64,000 nt of DNA from Flavobacteria bacterium BBFL7 (GCA_000153385.1 CH672374.1:2048544-2112543), one strand, 5' to 3'; counted from the first letter of the stretch, positions 1 through 9,680 are shown. Numbers and translations: made by a program. Notes: a model not told the origin generated them from the sequence alone.

Positions 1-1072
1 ATACAATTACACCACCATTTTCTCTTTCGATAAGATGCGTAATGCGATAAAACGGTTTTAAGTCTTTACCTTTTTTTGCACGTCTTTCACCTATTAATTT
101 AGTTTTAGTTTCAACACTGAATTCGTTAAATGTCTCTTTTACAACACTGTTGTTGCTAGTTTCTAAGGCTACATCAAAAATCCCTTCTAGTCTCCAGTCT
201 GCTCTACCACTTTTTCTAAGATTAGAATAGAATCCTATTAATTGTAATCTACCATCTGCTGTATTAATGACATTACAGTTAAGTACTTTTTTACCCTTTA
301 AGTCAATGTCTATATCTTCTTTAGCATATCCTTTAGAAGCATAGTAAGCGTGTACAGTTAAGTTGGTTTCGGTTGTTTTCTTTGCTTTATTACGGTAACT
401 ATCGCTAACTACAACAAATATGTCTCCTTTGTCATTTACTTCAAAATCATCAAGACTAAACTCTAAATCTTTACGATCTTTAAATTGTAAGTCTACAGCT
501 TCATTATGTACCGCAGCAAGCGTCTTATCTAATAATGCGATTTCATACCTTAGTTTTTCATCTCTTTCAAAAATCCCTACGTGCATGACTAGATAATTAA
601 CACCATCATACGAAGGTTCAAAAAAGAAAGCTCCTTTTTGAGATCTTTTAGGAACATTAACAGCAAGAACAGTTTTAGGTTTCCCTACGACCAGCTTCTC
701 ATCAATGGAGTATGCTGCAAAAACACTTTTCTTTGCTTTTTTGTCATAATATGATCCGAAAAGAAATACCTCGCCATCTATAATTGCCAGATCTTCTATA
801 GTTACTTTGTTCCCATTTATTTTATCAAACTTAATTTGTTTACTTTTAAGAAACTTATTTGAGCCAGATTCAAATGTTTGTACATAAAACATCTTCTTTT
901 GTCTGGCTAGTGTGTAAATAATGTTGTTTTTTTCTCCTGCGATGTATGTGACTTCACCTTTTTTGGCCGTAATCTTTGGACCAAAATCTAATGTCACATT
1001 TCCGACTTGCATTTGAGCTTGAGCTTGTAAACTAATCACGGTGATTAGTAGAGTAATAAATAGTTTTTTCAT
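1..1072 (-). CDS. Secreted protein of unknown function, C-terminus beyond window
   Basis: An open frame runs from an ATG at 1072 to the window edge (at least 357 residues). The first ~19 residues (MKKLFITLLITVISLQAQA) form a typical signal peptide ending in AQA, so the product is probably periplasmic or outer-membrane. After it come repeated short beta-strand-like stretches rich in K, D and aromatic residues (for example around IIYTLARQKKMFYVQTF), which suggests a beta-propeller-like fold. This is inference; I recognise no named family. It stands alone behind the terminator of the neighbouring dehydrogenase gene and should be transcribed separately. No RBS or strong promoter box was evident. 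Confidence 0.75.
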   Translation of the reverse strand, partial: MKKLFITLLITVISLQAQAQMQVGNVTLDFGPKITAKKGEVTYIAGEKNNIIYTLARQKKMFYVQTFESGSNKFLKSKQIKFDKINGNKVTIEDLAIIDGEVFLFGSYYDKKAKKSVFAAYSIDEKLVVGKPKTVLAVNVPKRSQKGAFFFEPSYDGVNYLVMHVGIFERDEKLRYEIALLDKTLAAVHNEAVDLQFKDRKDLEFSLDDFEVNDKGDIFVVVSDSYRNKAKKTTETNLTVHAYYASKGYAKEDIDIDLKGKKVLNCNVINTADGRLQLIGFYSNLRKSGRADWRLEGIFDVALETSNNSVVKETFNEFSVETKTKLIGERRAKKGKDLKPFYRITHLIERENGGVIV

Positions 1073-1148
1073 TGGTTGGTTTTTATCAAGTTTGCAATAT
1101 AAGCACTTCTTGTATATATTTTCTTAGGTTAAATTTGGATCAAAAAAA

Positions 1149-1178
1149 ATCCCTTTAAGAACCGAATCTCAAAGGGAT
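1149..1178 (-). terminator. Rho-independent terminator of the ALDH/gpsA unit
   Basis: Perfect 8-bp stem ATCCCTTT/AAAGGGAT with a 14-base loop, flanked by an A run on the left and a T run on the right, so it can work in both directions. It lies just downstream of the dehydrogenase stop codon at 1196 on the minus strand. Confidence 0.85.
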
Positions 1179-1195
1179 TTTTTTTTAATTAAATT

Positions 1196-2749
1196 TTACA
1201 AATCAAATTTAATTCCTTGTGCCAGCGGCAATTCATCAGAGTAGTTGACTGTATTAGTCTGTCTTCTCATATATACTTTCCAGGCATCACTACCAGACTC
1301 GCGTCCACCACCAGTTTCTTTCTCTCCACCAAAGGCGCCACCTATCTCAGCTCCGCTAGTTCCAATGTTTACGTTTGCAATACCACAATCAGAACCTGCA
1401 AATGATAAGAATTTCTCTGCTTCTTTCATCTCATTAGTCATGATTGAAGAAGATAGTCCTTGTGCAACACCATTTTGTTTCTCAATAGCATTTTCTACTT
1501 CACCAGAATATTTCATTAGATATAGAACAGGAGCAAAGGTCTCATGCTGTACGATTTCAAAATGATTCTCTGCTTCAATGATAGCTGGTTTTACATAACA
1601 ACCACTTTCATATCCTTCACCTTCTAGAACACCACCATCGACTAATACATTTCCGCCTTCAGCTTTTGCTTTTTCAATAGCTGCTAGGTAAGTGTTTACA
1701 GAATCTTTATCAATTAAAGGTCCTATATGATTTTTTTCATCTAAAGGATTACCTATAGTTAACTGACCGTATGCACCTACAATAGCATCACGTACTTTAT
1801 CATAAACAGATTCATGGATAATCAATCTTCTTGTAGAAGTACAGCGCTGTCCACAAGTTCCTACAGCACCAAATACAGCACCTGGTACAACCACTTTTAA
1901 ATCTGCAGTAGGTGTGATGATAATAGCGTTATTACCACCTAATTCTAGTAAAGATTTTCCAAAACGTTGAGCAACAGTTGCTCCTACGATTCTTCCCATT
2001 CTAGTTGATCCTGTAGCAGAGATTAGAGGAATTCTAGAATCTGTAGTCATCATTTCACCTACCTTATAGTCTCCATTAATAATGGAAGAAATACCTTCTG
2101 GTAGATTATTATCTTTTAAAATTCCTGCAATGATATTTTGACAGGCTACAGAACATAATGGTGCTTTTTCACTTGCTTTCCATACACAAACATCGCCACA
2201 AATCCATGCTAGAGCTGTATTCCATGCCCATACAGCTACAGGGAAATTAAATGCAGATATGATCCCAACCACTCCTATAGGATGCCATTGTTCTCTCATC
2301 ACGTGTCCAGGTCTTTCTGAAGGGATAACTTGACCATTAAGTTGTCTGGATAAGCCTACCGCAAAATCGCAGATGTCAATCATTTCTTGAACTTCACCAT
2401 AGCCTTCCTGTAAAGATTTCCCCATTTCATAAGATACTAACTTACCTAATGGCTCTTTAAGGTCTCTCAACTTGTTACCAAATTGTCTTACAATCTCTCC
2501 TCTTTGTGGCGCTGGCATTTCCCTGAATGATAGGAACGCAGCTTGTGCCTTATCCATTACTACATCGTAATCTTCTTGTGTAGTAGTTGTTACTTTACCT
2601 ATAAGTTTACCATCAACTGGAGAGTATGAAGCTATTTCTTCTCCATTTCCAAAACAGTCACTTCCTGTAGAAGTACCATGGTTGATATCTTTAATACCTA
2701 GTTGTTTTAACGCTTCATCCATTCCGAAGCTATTTGCAATATTTGACAT
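1196..2749 (-). CDS. ALDH7-family aldehyde dehydrogenase (piperideine-6-carboxylate / aminoadipate semialdehyde dehydrogenase)
   Basis: A 517-residue NAD-dependent aldehyde dehydrogenase. The active-site Glu lies in SLLELGGNNA and the catalytic Cys in GTCGQRCTSTRR. The C-terminus (TGGGRESGSDAWKVYMRR and then LAQGIKF) matches the antiquitin/ALDH7A1 branch, which oxidises alpha-aminoadipic semialdehyde, in equilibrium with piperideine-6-carboxylate, in lysine degradation. The substrate is inferred from family. The frame stays open 30 codons further upstream, but that stretch overlaps gpsA; the ATG at 2749 gives a normal N-terminus (MSNIANSFGMDEAL). It follows gpsA by 13 bp and is probably cotranscribed, although the two share no obvious pathway. 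Confidence 0.9.
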   Translation of the reverse strand: MSNIANSFGMDEALKQLGIKDINHGTSTGSDCFGNGEEIASYSPVDGKLIGKVTTTTQEDYDVVMDKAQAAFLSFREMPAPQRGEIVRQFGNKLRDLKEPLGKLVSYEMGKSLQEGYGEVQEMIDICDFAVGLSRQLNGQVIPSERPGHVMREQWHPIGVVGIISAFNFPVAVWAWNTALAWICGDVCVWKASEKAPLCSVACQNIIAGILKDNNLPEGISSIINGDYKVGEMMTTDSRIPLISATGSTRMGRIVGATVAQRFGKSLLELGGNNAIIITPTADLKVVVPGAVFGAVGTCGQRCTSTRRLIIHESVYDKVRDAIVGAYGQLTIGNPLDEKNHIGPLIDKDSVNTYLAAIEKAKAEGGNVLVDGGVLEGEGYESGCYVKPAIIEAENHFEIVQHETFAPVLYLMKYSGEVENAIEKQNGVAQGLSSSIMTNEMKEAEKFLSFAGSDCGIANVNIGTSGAEIGGAFGGEKETGGGRESGSDAWKVYMRRQTNTVNYSDELPLAQGIKFDL

Positions 2750-2762
2750 ATCTGTTGTTAGT

Positions 2763-3758
2763 TTAGTCCAGCTTATCAGCCAGTTTTTTAAATACCTTTT
2801 TAGGGTTTTTATTATCGTATAGGATGCTGTATACAGCATCTAATATAGGAGTACGAGCTCCTTTTTCGCTGTTAATTTTATAAGCACTATTCGTGGCATA
2901 GTAACCTTCGGCAATCATACTCATTTCTAACTGTGCACTTCTTACCGTATAACCTTTACCTAGCATATTGCCAAAAAGTCTATTTCTGGAAAACACGGAA
3001 TATCCAGTTACCAGTAGATCACCTAAATAGGCACTATCGTTTATATTACGCTTCATTTTGTGTACTTTCTTAATGAATCGTTTCATTTCTCTGATAGAGT
3101 TACTCATCAATACACTTTGGAAGTTATCACCATAACCCAATCCATGAGCTATCCCGGCAGCAATAGCATAAATGTTTTTAAGTACAGCTGCATATTCAGT
3201 ACCTATTATATCGTCTGTAGTTTTACAGTTGATGTAATCACTGCTTAACTTTGAGGCAACATAGTTTGCTTTTTCTTCATCTGCACAGGCGATGGTTAAA
3301 TAGGATAGACGTTCTAAAGCAACTTCTTCAGCATGACATGGTCCAGTTAAAACTCCAATGTCTTCAAAAGGAATATTATAGTGCTCATTAAAGTGCTCTC
3401 CTACTATGAGACCTGTCTCTGGAACAATTCCTTTAATCGCACTAAAGATGATTTTACCTTTTAAATCTACCGTAAGGTTTTGTAATTCTGTATATAAAAA
3501 GGCGCTAGGAATTGCAAAGATGCATACATCGGCTTCTGCAACGATTTCGTTAATGTCGTTGGATAACTTCAATTGAGTCACATCAAACTCTACAGAGCTC
3601 AGGTAACTTGGGTTGTGATCGTTGCGTTTTATATGTTCAATAGCATATACACTGCGCATATACCATCCTACTTGGTCTAGATTTTCACAAAGCATTTTCA
3701 CGATGGCTGTAGCCCAGCTTCCGCCTCCTATTACCGCAAATTTTTTGTTCTTCTCCAT
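2763..3758 (-). CDS. gpsA: Glycerol-3-phosphate dehydrogenase [NAD(P)+]
   Basis: A 331-residue soluble enzyme that reduces dihydroxyacetone phosphate to sn-glycerol-3-phosphate for phospholipid synthesis. The N-terminal Rossmann motif GGGSWATAIVKML is at residues ~11-23. The C-terminal domain holds the conserved LKNIYAIAAGIAHGLGYGDN stretch with the catalytic Lys and the NSIREM helix. Length is normal for GpsA. It is the first gene of a two-gene minus-strand unit with the ALDH7 gene. An imperfect TAttTTTA box about 30 bp upstream could be its promoter, but this is weak. Confidence 0.95.
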   Translation of the reverse strand: MEKNKKFAVIGGGSWATAIVKMLCENLDQVGWYMRSVYAIEHIKRNDHNPSYLSSVEFDVTQLKLSNDINEIVAEADVCIFAIPSAFLYTELQNLTVDLKGKIIFSAIKGIVPETGLIVGEHFNEHYNIPFEDIGVLTGPCHAEEVALERLSYLTIACADEEKANYVASKLSSDYINCKTTDDIIGTEYAAVLKNIYAIAAGIAHGLGYGDNFQSVLMSNSIREMKRFIKKVHKMKRNINDSAYLGDLLVTGYSVFSRNRLFGNMLGKGYTVRSAQLEMSMIAEGYYATNSAYKINSEKGARTPILDAVYSILYDNKNPKKVFKKLADKLD

Positions 3759-3872
3759 AAGTTAATCTTGGATGGTAAAAATACCATTTTTAAGTGGATG
3801 ACTCAACCCAACAGCACAGCAGTTGTTCACTTATTGGATATGATTCACAGGTTTGAGTGTCGTTTGTGGTTA

Positions 3873-3888
3873 CGCTTTCGCGAAAGCG
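3873..3888. repeat. 16-bp palindrome copy 1 (intergenic)
   Basis: Exact CGCTTTCGCGAAAGCG, self-complementary, in the divergent intergenic region between gpsA and the 3981 lipoprotein gene. Confidence 0.95.
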
Positions 3889-3980
3889 AATTTGAAACAA
3901 TTTATTTTACTTTAAATGAGTAAGTTAACAAAATGGCACGCTTTTCGCAAACGTTGTAGTAACTATTAAATATTACGATT

Positions 3981-4877
3981 ATGAAAACATTTTACAAAAT
4001 TTTAGGAAGCCTGTTGATTGCGGTGACTATCGCAAGTTGTGATACAGAAGTGGTGATAGGAGATGGTTTTGATAATCGTCCTACACTTAATGAAATCTTG
4101 AGTAATCAAGAGGTGTGGTATGTTGATTTGAACAATACACAAGGAAATCCAGATATTCCATTTATGACTAAAGCCTTTACAGTAAGCTTTGACTTTGGAA
4201 CCTTATATGCAAATAATAATCTAGTTGGAGTAGGTAGTGCTGGTGCTGGTCTAGGGCTAGATGTAGGTAGCTATCAGGTATTAAATAATCAAGTTTCTAT
4301 ACTACATGATATAGATGGATTGCATGATTTTACTGTTGTGGTATTAAATTATAACAGGATTAAAATGATAGATATGCATCGTGGAACGGTATATTATCTT
4401 GATGGTTATAACCGTAACAACTTTGACTATGATCAATTATTCTATGATAATATTCAATATTTCTTACAAGAGTATAAGGCATGGGAAAAAGTGTATACTA
4501 GTAATGTAGGCGCCCTTAATGATTTTGATCAGGAGAATTATTTGCAATTCACTCCAGGTTATAGTGGCGATGAATTTAAAAGTTCTACTGATCGTACAGG
4601 ACTTAATTACAGTAGTTTGTACTGGGATTATACAGGAGAGTATTGGGTGGAAGATGAGACGCCTGGATCAATTAACAAGCATTTAACTATGGATTATGAT
4701 TTTATAGGCAATGATTATTTCGATCTTTACGTTATCAATGATAATACGATTGAATTGTATCATTCTGCATCAGGAACGACATACGAGTTTAAAGGTCGTG
4801 GATACATTCAATTAAAAAATACTACTGAAAAATCTAGGTTAATAGATGCCGGTAGAGTAATTGAAAAAGAAAAGTAA
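3981..4877 (+). CDS. Lipoprotein of unknown function
   Basis: A 298-residue protein. Residues 1-20 form a lipoprotein signal peptide with lipobox TIASC (Cys20), so it should be anchored in a membrane facing the periplasm or the cell surface. The mature part is rich in D, N, Y and G and looks all-beta. Aromatic stretches such as LYWDYTGEYWVED recur, with no catalytic motif that I recognise. Proteins like this beside nadD in flavobacteria have sometimes inherited the nadD product name; nothing here supports an adenylyltransferase role. Monocistronic, with its own terminator downstream. Confidence 0.85.
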   Translation: MKTFYKILGSLLIAVTIASCDTEVVIGDGFDNRPTLNEILSNQEVWYVDLNNTQGNPDIPFMTKAFTVSFDFGTLYANNNLVGVGSAGAGLGLDVGSYQVLNNQVSILHDIDGLHDFTVVVLNYNRIKMIDMHRGTVYYLDGYNRNNFDYDQLFYDNIQYFLQEYKAWEKVYTSNVGALNDFDQENYLQFTPGYSGDEFKSSTDRTGLNYSSLYWDYTGEYWVEDETPGSINKHLTMDYDFIGNDYFDLYVINDNTIELYHSASGTTYEFKGRGYIQLKNTTEKSRLIDAGRVIEKEK

Positions 4878-4893
4878 AAAAATTGGTTGGTTG

Positions 4894-4933
4894 AAAACCG
4901 TCTGTGGATCTCTCAAGATTGCAGGCGGTTTTT
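4894..4933 (+). terminator. Terminator of the 3981 lipoprotein gene
   Basis: Stem AAACCGTCTG/CAGGCGGTTT (one G-U pair) with a ~17-base loop and a T-rich 3' end, 17 bp after the stop codon. It sits between convergent genes and may also serve nadD. Confidence 0.8.
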
Positions 4934-4996
4934 GTTGTTAAAAAGATTATGAAATTATATTATAAAAGTAATTGAGCTAGATAGATATGCTCTTAT

Positions 4997-5584
4997 CTAT
5001 TTATAAAAATTCATTTCTTCAATATACTCTTGTACTTTATGATGCATGAAATAGCGTAGATCTTTACCTTCTTTAATCCCTTTACGTATCATAGTAGAAG
5101 ATATTTCCATAATAGGAGCTTCAATTCTAGTAACACTTTGATGATTAAGTAATTCTTCTGGTATAGTACCGTTTGAAATCCTAGGATAAACGATGATGTG
5201 ATAATCATCTAATATCACTTGATAGTTTTTCCATTTATGAAGACTCTTCAGGTTATCCTCACCCATGATGAGTGTAAAGTTATTATTGGGATATTTTTCA
5301 GATAAGTGAGCTAATGTATTTACTGTATAATTGGGTTGAGGTAGACTGAACTCTGCATTGCTAGCTTTAATTTTTAAGTAATCTTCTGTAGCAATATATA
5401 CCATATGTAAACGCTGATAGTCGTCTAGTAATGTTGATTTTTTTTTATGAGGATTGTGTGGTGTGACCACCATCCATATTTCATCGAGATCACTATTTTC
5501 AATCAGGTAGTTTGCGATAGCAAGATGTCCTATGTGAACAGGATTAAATGTACCAAAGTATAGCCCAATATTACTCTTCTTCAT
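4997..5584 (-). CDS. nadD: Nicotinate-nucleotide adenylyltransferase
   Basis: A 195-residue enzyme that adenylates nicotinate mononucleotide to deamido-NAD in NAD synthesis. The nucleotidyltransferase signature GTFNPVHIGH is at residues ~10-19 and the C-terminal ISSTMIRKGI motif (ISSTxxR) binds phosphate. The frame is open further upstream inside gmk, but ATG 5584 gives the family's usual N-terminus (MKKSNIGLYFGTF) and length. It overlaps the gmk 3' end by 14 bp. Last gene of yicC-gmk-nadD. Confidence 0.95.
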   Translation of the reverse strand: MKKSNIGLYFGTFNPVHIGHLAIANYLIENSDLDEIWMVVTPHNPHKKKSTLLDDYQRLHMVYIATEDYLKIKASNAEFSLPQPNYTVNTLAHLSEKYPNNNFTLIMGEDNLKSLHKWKNYQVILDDYHIIVYPRISNGTIPEELLNHQSVTRIEAPIMEISSTMIRKGIKEGKDLRYFMHHKVQEYIEEMNFYK

Positions 5585-6170
5585 CAGGTCCAACTTTTTT
5601 ATGAATAAAGTTTCTAACGATTTCTTCAGCTTGATGTTTTGCAAGGTTGAGATCTTCATTTTTAATGATAACATCAAACTGTGGCGCAGTAGCCATTTCA
5701 GTACTAGCTTTTGCGACTCTCATTGCTATTTTTTCTTCAGACTCTGTTTTACGATTTTTTAGTCGTTTTTGAAGTTCGTTTATAGATGGTGGTTTAACAA
5801 AGATAGAAATACAGCGCTCTGGAAATTTATTTTTTAATCGCAGACCACCTACAACATCAATGTCAAAGATGACATTTTTACCTTGTGCCCATAATCGCTC
5901 AACTTCACTTTTTAAAGTACCGTAAAATTGATCTTTATACACCTCTTCAAATTCGATAAAATCATTTGCTCTTATCCTATTTTTGAATTCTGGAATTCCC
6001 AAAAAGTAGTAGTGAACACCGTCAATCTCTCCTTCTCTTGCCTCTCGAGAAGCTGCAGAGATTGAAAAGGCTAAGTTTAGATCTTCTATTTTTAATAGAT
6101 GTCTTACTAGTGTCGTTTTTCCAGCGCCCGATGGTGCACTGAAAACAATAAGTTTAGGTTGCGCAGTCAT
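5571..6170 (-). CDS. gmk: Guanylate kinase
   Basis: A 199-residue cytosolic kinase that converts GMP to GDP. The Walker A loop SAPSGAGKTT is at residues 11-20, followed by the GMP-binding SREAREGEIDGVHYYF region and the FDIDVVGGLRLK segment. Length is typical. The start forms a TAATG overlap with the yicC stop, implying translational coupling, and its 3' end overlaps nadD. Confidence 0.96.
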   Translation of the reverse strand: MTAQPKLIVFSAPSGAGKTTLVRHLLKIEDLNLAFSISAASREAREGEIDGVHYYFLGIPEFKNRIRANDFIEFEEVYKDQFYGTLKSEVERLWAQGKNVIFDIDVVGGLRLKNKFPERCISIFVKPPSINELQKRLKNRKTESEEKIAMRVAKASTEMATAPQFDVIIKNEDLNLAKHQAEEIVRNFIHKKVGPDEEE

Positions 6171-7045
6171 TACAATACGTTCAACATTTGTTCTTTTACT
6201 TTCTCCAGCTCATCTTTCATTTGCACCACTAATTGTTGCATGGTGGCATGATTTGCTTTACTACCTATGGTATTAATCTCACGACCTATCTCCTGACTTA
6301 TAAAGCCTAGCTTTTTACCTTGGGATATCTCGTTATCTAGAGTTTCTTGAAAGTAGTCCAAATGATTTTTTAAACGCACTTTCTCTTCAGTAATGTCGTA
6401 TTTCTCTAGATAGAAAATCAGTTCTTGTTCAAATCGATTGCCATCAACTTTTTCTTTAAGATCGCTTACCGCTTTTTCCAATCTGATACGTATATCTGCA
6501 AGACGTGTTTCATCAACTTCTTTTATTTGTTCTAAAAGCTGACTGATGTTATTAATTCTTAAGATAAACTCTTCTTTGAGACCTTTTCCTTCATCTTTTC
6601 TGTATTGATTAACCGCGTTCAAAGCTTCAATAGATGTTTTTTCAATAGCGTTAAATTCCTCTTGAGAAACTTCTTCTATTTGAGTTGCAAAAACATCAGG
6701 AAACTTGGTCGCAATTTGTAATAAGCGACTGTCATCAGTACTATCATTAAGGCTGATGCCTTGAACAGTTTTTAATTGCTGGATATAAGATTCTAATACC
6801 TGTGTATTTAAAACAGCGGTGTTATCAACTCCGGTCTTTTCTACATGGATAGCAAAATCTACTTTACCACGAGACAGTTCACTTGCAGCAAGTTGACGTA
6901 ATGGTAATTCTTTTTCTTTATATGCATTAGATAAACGCATATTAAGATCAAGATTCTTACTATTAAGTGTTCTTATCTCTACAGTGATTTTTTTCTGGGA
7001 CAGTTGGGTAACGCTTTTACCGTATCCAGTCATGGACAGTATCAT
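6170..7045 (-). CDS. yicC: YicC family endoribonuclease
   Basis: A 291-residue protein with the diagnostic N-terminus MILSMTGYGKS and the C-terminal stretch GREINTIGSKANHATM, typical of YicC (DUF1732). The E. coli homologue is reported as an endoribonuclease that influences small-RNA decay; the function here is by homology. First gene of yicC-gmk-nadD, the usual flavobacterial order, with a perfect -7 box upstream (7068-7075). Confidence 0.93.
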   Translation of the reverse strand: MILSMTGYGKSVTQLSQKKITVEIRTLNSKNLDLNMRLSNAYKEKELPLRQLAASELSRGKVDFAIHVEKTGVDNTAVLNTQVLESYIQQLKTVQGISLNDSTDDSRLLQIATKFPDVFATQIEEVSQEEFNAIEKTSIEALNAVNQYRKDEGKGLKEEFILRINNISQLLEQIKEVDETRLADIRIRLEKAVSDLKEKVDGNRFEQELIFYLEKYDITEEKVRLKNHLDYFQETLDNEISQGKKLGFISQEIGREINTIGSKANHATMQQLVVQMKDELEKVKEQMLNVL

Positions 7046-7067
7046 ACTATTCTATCATTTAGAACAG

Positions 7068-7075
7068 CAAAGATA
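7068..7075 (-). promoter_or_regulatory. -7 promoter box of yicC-gmk-nadD
   Basis: TATCTTTG on the minus strand matches the Bacteroidota TAnnTTTG element; 22 bp separate it from the yicC ATG. Confidence 0.6.
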
Positions 7076-7101
7076 AGTTAATATCAAATCAAGGTTAAAG
7101 C

Positions 7102-7683
7102 TTAATCCTCAATTTTACTGCGCAGTCTGCTTAGAGATTGTTGTCTTATTCCTAAAAATGAAGCAATCTCTTTTAAAGGTAGTCGATCGACAATTGCTGG
7201 ATAAAGCTCAATAAATTTAAGATACCTACTGGTAGCATCTCTACTTATCATTCTAGCCTTTTCATCTAACAAACCATGATACCTGCGCAACATGATTTTA
7301 TGAAATGCAGCAGCTAGACCAGGATAAAGCTTGCTCATGTATTGAAAATCTTCATATTTAAAACACAAGATCTCCGCATCTTCAACACAGTCTATTTGTA
7401 TATTAGAAGGTTGTTGTTCAATGTAACTAACCATAGAGGTGACAGCATCGTTGTCTGCAACAAATCTGGTAGTGTGCAAATTGCCACTATCATCCATTAT
7501 GCTGCATTTTAAAATTCCCTTCTTTACAAAGTAAATTTTTGTCGCAGTGTCTCCTAAATATAAAATGGTTTCTTTCTTTCGTACTTTTCTAACTTCCAAA
7601 AGATTAAAAACTTCCTGTGCGTATTCTAGGCTAGGCGTGTTTTCATCTTCAGTAAGTTCGTAAAGGAACGCTGGTAATTCCAT
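7102..7683 (-). CDS. Crp/Fnr family transcriptional regulator
   Basis: A 193-residue protein. An N-terminal cyclic-nucleotide-binding-like beta-barrel (residues ~25-115, with YLGDTATKIYFVKKGILK) is followed by a dimerisation helix and a C-terminal helix-turn-helix (LKEIASFLGIRQQSLSRLRS, ~167-186). No Cys cluster of the Fnr type is present, so it is unlikely to be an Fe-S oxygen sensor; the ligand is unknown. Monocistronic and divergent from the heme operon, with 319 bp between them, so regulation of the hem genes is possible but unproven. Confidence 0.88.
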   Translation of the reverse strand: MELPAFLYELTEDENTPSLEYAQEVFNLLEVRKVRKKETILYLGDTATKIYFVKKGILKCSIMDDSGNLHTTRFVADNDAVTSMVSYIEQQPSNIQIDCVEDAEILCFKYEDFQYMSKLYPGLAAAFHKIMLRRYHGLLDEKARMISRDATSRYLKFIELYPAIVDRLPLKEIASFLGIRQQSLSRLRSKIED

Positions 7684-8002
7684 AATAACTCAAATTTTAC
7701 TCTTTTCAAGGATAAAGATGCTGCAAATAAATTAACTGACCTACTTGTTATGTAAACTTTAATATTGTATTATGATGTTAACTGCTTTATGAACAGAAGG
7801 TTAATGAATTAAATTATTTGAAATTAAATTTAAAACATACGACCGATGAAATGCACCTCTTTTACTAGTTGATTTAAGGTTTAGGAAAATTCTGATTCTT
7901 TTTGAAACCCATCCTACATTTCCACTATATCAACTTTACAATAATTACTAACTATATTTATGGTCTGTATTATTTTGAATTTGTAAAATTTAAATCATTT
8001 TA
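7684..8002. other. Intergenic region between crp-like gene and hemD, no gene seen
   Basis: 319 bp of very AT-rich DNA. I find no convincing ORF, RNA gene or long hairpin. It must contain the divergent promoters of the Crp-like gene and the hem operon. A near-match to the -7 element (TAttaTTTTG, one base too long) lies ~20 bp before the hemD start. Confidence 0.6.
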
Positions 8003-8665
8003 TTGAATATTAATAAACGCATAATCAGTACTAAAAAATTAATTAGCTCACAGCAGGAACTGTTAATGTCAGCAGGATTATCTGTAGTTAATTACGATAT
8101 TTTAAAAATTCAAAAACTTAAATTTGAATATCCTAGTAGTTTTTATAATGCTATTATCATTACCAGTATTAATGCAATAGATCCATTATGGAATAGAGTA
8201 GATGGTTCTAAAAAAATATTTGTTGTAGGTGATAAAACAGAAGCAGCATTACTAGAGAAAGGATGGCACGTAGAGGTGAAAGCAAATAATGCGTCAGAGT
8301 TAGCAAAAATCATAATTGCTAATTATGATCATTTAAAATTTGTGTACTTCTGTGGTTTGCATCGCCGCGATGAATTACCTAAAGCCCTTCTGTCGACACA
8401 AATAAATTGTGTAGAGGTAAAAGTGTATGATTCTGTAGCGATAGAAAAGTCATTTGATTGTATTTTTGATGCTGTAATGTTCTTCAGTCCTCGTGGTGTT
8501 CACGCTTTCGCGAAAGCGAACCCTGAAAATATTCATCTAGCGATATGTATAGGGGAAACTACAGCAGCAGCTGCAAGAATATATACTCAAAATGTGAGAG
8601 TGGCACATAAAACCACTGTAGAAAATACGATAGTCACCGCTGTAAAAGCATTACAAAATGATTAA
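8003..8665 (+). CDS. hemD: Uroporphyrinogen-III synthase, TTG start
   Basis: A 220-residue enzyme that closes and isomerises hydroxymethylbilane to uroporphyrinogen III in heme synthesis. Sequence is weakly conserved, as usual for HemD. The first strand IISTKKL, the AIIITSINA segment and the late [10 protein letters not shown] motif fit the family, and position before hemE supports it. The start is TTG at 8003; the first in-frame ATG (8066) would remove the first strand. A 16-bp palindrome lies inside the gene and encodes AFAKA near residue 170. The 3' end overlaps hemE by 8 bp. Confidence 0.85.
   Translation: MNINKRIISTKKLISSQQELLMSAGLSVVNYDILKIQKLKFEYPSSFYNAIIITSINAIDPLWNRVDGSKKIFVVGDKTEAALLEKGWHVEVKANNASELAKIIIANYDHLKFVYFCGLHRRDELPKALLSTQINCVEVKVYDSVAIEKSFDCIFDAVMFFSPRGVHAFAKANPENIHLAICIGETTAAAARIYTQNVRVAHKTTVENTIVTAVKALQND
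8503..8518. repeat. 16-bp palindrome copy 2 (inside hemD)
   Basis: Exact CGCTTTCGCGAAAGCG, read in frame as part of HAFAKAN. Confidence 0.95.
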
Positions 8666-9677
8666 AAACGATTTATTTTTAAGAGCACTTAAAGGAGAAA
8701 CTGTTGATAGACCACCCGTATGGATGATGCGTCAGGCAGGAAGATATCTACCAGATTTTATGAAGCTTAAAGAGAAGTATGATTTCTTTACACGCTGTCA
8801 GACTCCAGAGTTAGCTACAGAAATTACTGTAATGCCTATCAAACAAATAGGAACAGATGCAGCAATTCTTTTTTCTGATATTCTTGTGATTCCACAAGCT
8901 ATGAATATCGATGTGGAAATGAAGAATGGTGTAGGGCCATGGTTGCCTAATCCCATAAGAACAGCCGAAGATTTAAATCGAGTTGTTGTGCCAGATGTGG
9001 CTGATTCATTAAGCTATGTCATGGAAGCCATAGATCTAACGAAACAAGAACTTAACGATGAGGTTCCCTTAATAGGTTTTGCAGGATCTCCATGGACTAT
9101 ATTGTGTTACTGTGTTCAAGGTCAAGGTAGTAAGAATTTTGATAAAGCAAAAGAGTTTTGTTTTACTCAACCAGAAGCGGCGCACGAATTATTACAACGC
9201 ATCACAGATACTACCATCGCTTACTTAAAATTAAAAGTAAAACATGGAGTAAATGCTGTGCAGGTATTTGATTCTTGGGGTGGTATGCTATCACCAGTGG
9301 ATTATCAAGAGTTCTCTTGGAAATATATCCAACAAATTGTGGACGCTTTAAAACCGCATACCGAGGTGATTGTTTTTGGAAAAGGATGTTGGTTTGCACT
9401 AGGAGATATGGCAAAAAGTGGTGCGGCAGCTCTAGGTGTAGATTGGACATGTAGTGCGCGCAATGCTCGCTATCTTTCTGGTGGTAATATTACATTGCAG
9501 GGTAATTTTGATCCTTCAAGACTATTCTCGCCACCGGCAACTATTAAGAAAATGGTGAAACAAATGATAGACGAATTCGGTAAAGATAAATTTGTTGCAA
9601 ATCTAGGTCATGGTATTTTACCTAATATACCAGTGCCTAATGCGCAAGCATTTGTGGATGCAGTAAAAGAGTATTAA
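8658..9677 (+). CDS. hemE: Uroporphyrinogen decarboxylase
   Basis: A 339-residue cytosolic enzyme that decarboxylates the four acetate side chains of uroporphyrinogen III to give coproporphyrinogen III. The N-terminal signature [15 protein letters not shown] is at residues ~18-32, and [16 protein letters not shown] and [10 protein letters not shown] follow. Length is normal. Second gene of the hem operon; ATG 8658 lies within the last codons of hemD. Confidence 0.97.
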   Translation: MIKNDLFLRALKGETVDRPPVWMMRQAGRYLPDFMKLKEKYDFFTRCQTPELATEITVMPIKQIGTDAAILFSDILVIPQAMNIDVEMKNGVGPWLPNPIRTAEDLNRVVVPDVADSLSYVMEAIDLTKQELNDEVPLIGFAGSPWTILCYCVQGQGSKNFDKAKEFCFTQPEAAHELLQRITDTTIAYLKLKVKHGVNAVQVFDSWGGMLSPVDYQEFSWKYIQQIVDALKPHTEVIVFGKGCWFALGDMAKSGAAALGVDWTCSARNARYLSGGNITLQGNFDPSRLFSPPATIKKMVKQMIDEFGKDKFVANLGHGILPNIPVPNAQAFVDAVKEY

Positions 9678-9680
9678 AAA

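Noticed and set aside
1245-1565. Plus-strand ORF of 106 residues
   Set aside because: Lies antisense inside the clear ALDH7 gene; a shadow frame.
3759-3830. GGTATTTTTACC inverted repeat upstream of gpsA as an operator
   Set aside because: Very short, AT-rich arms and no second copy; could be chance.
8066-8665. hemD starting at the first ATG
   Set aside because: Would remove the conserved first strand; TTG at 8003 retains it.
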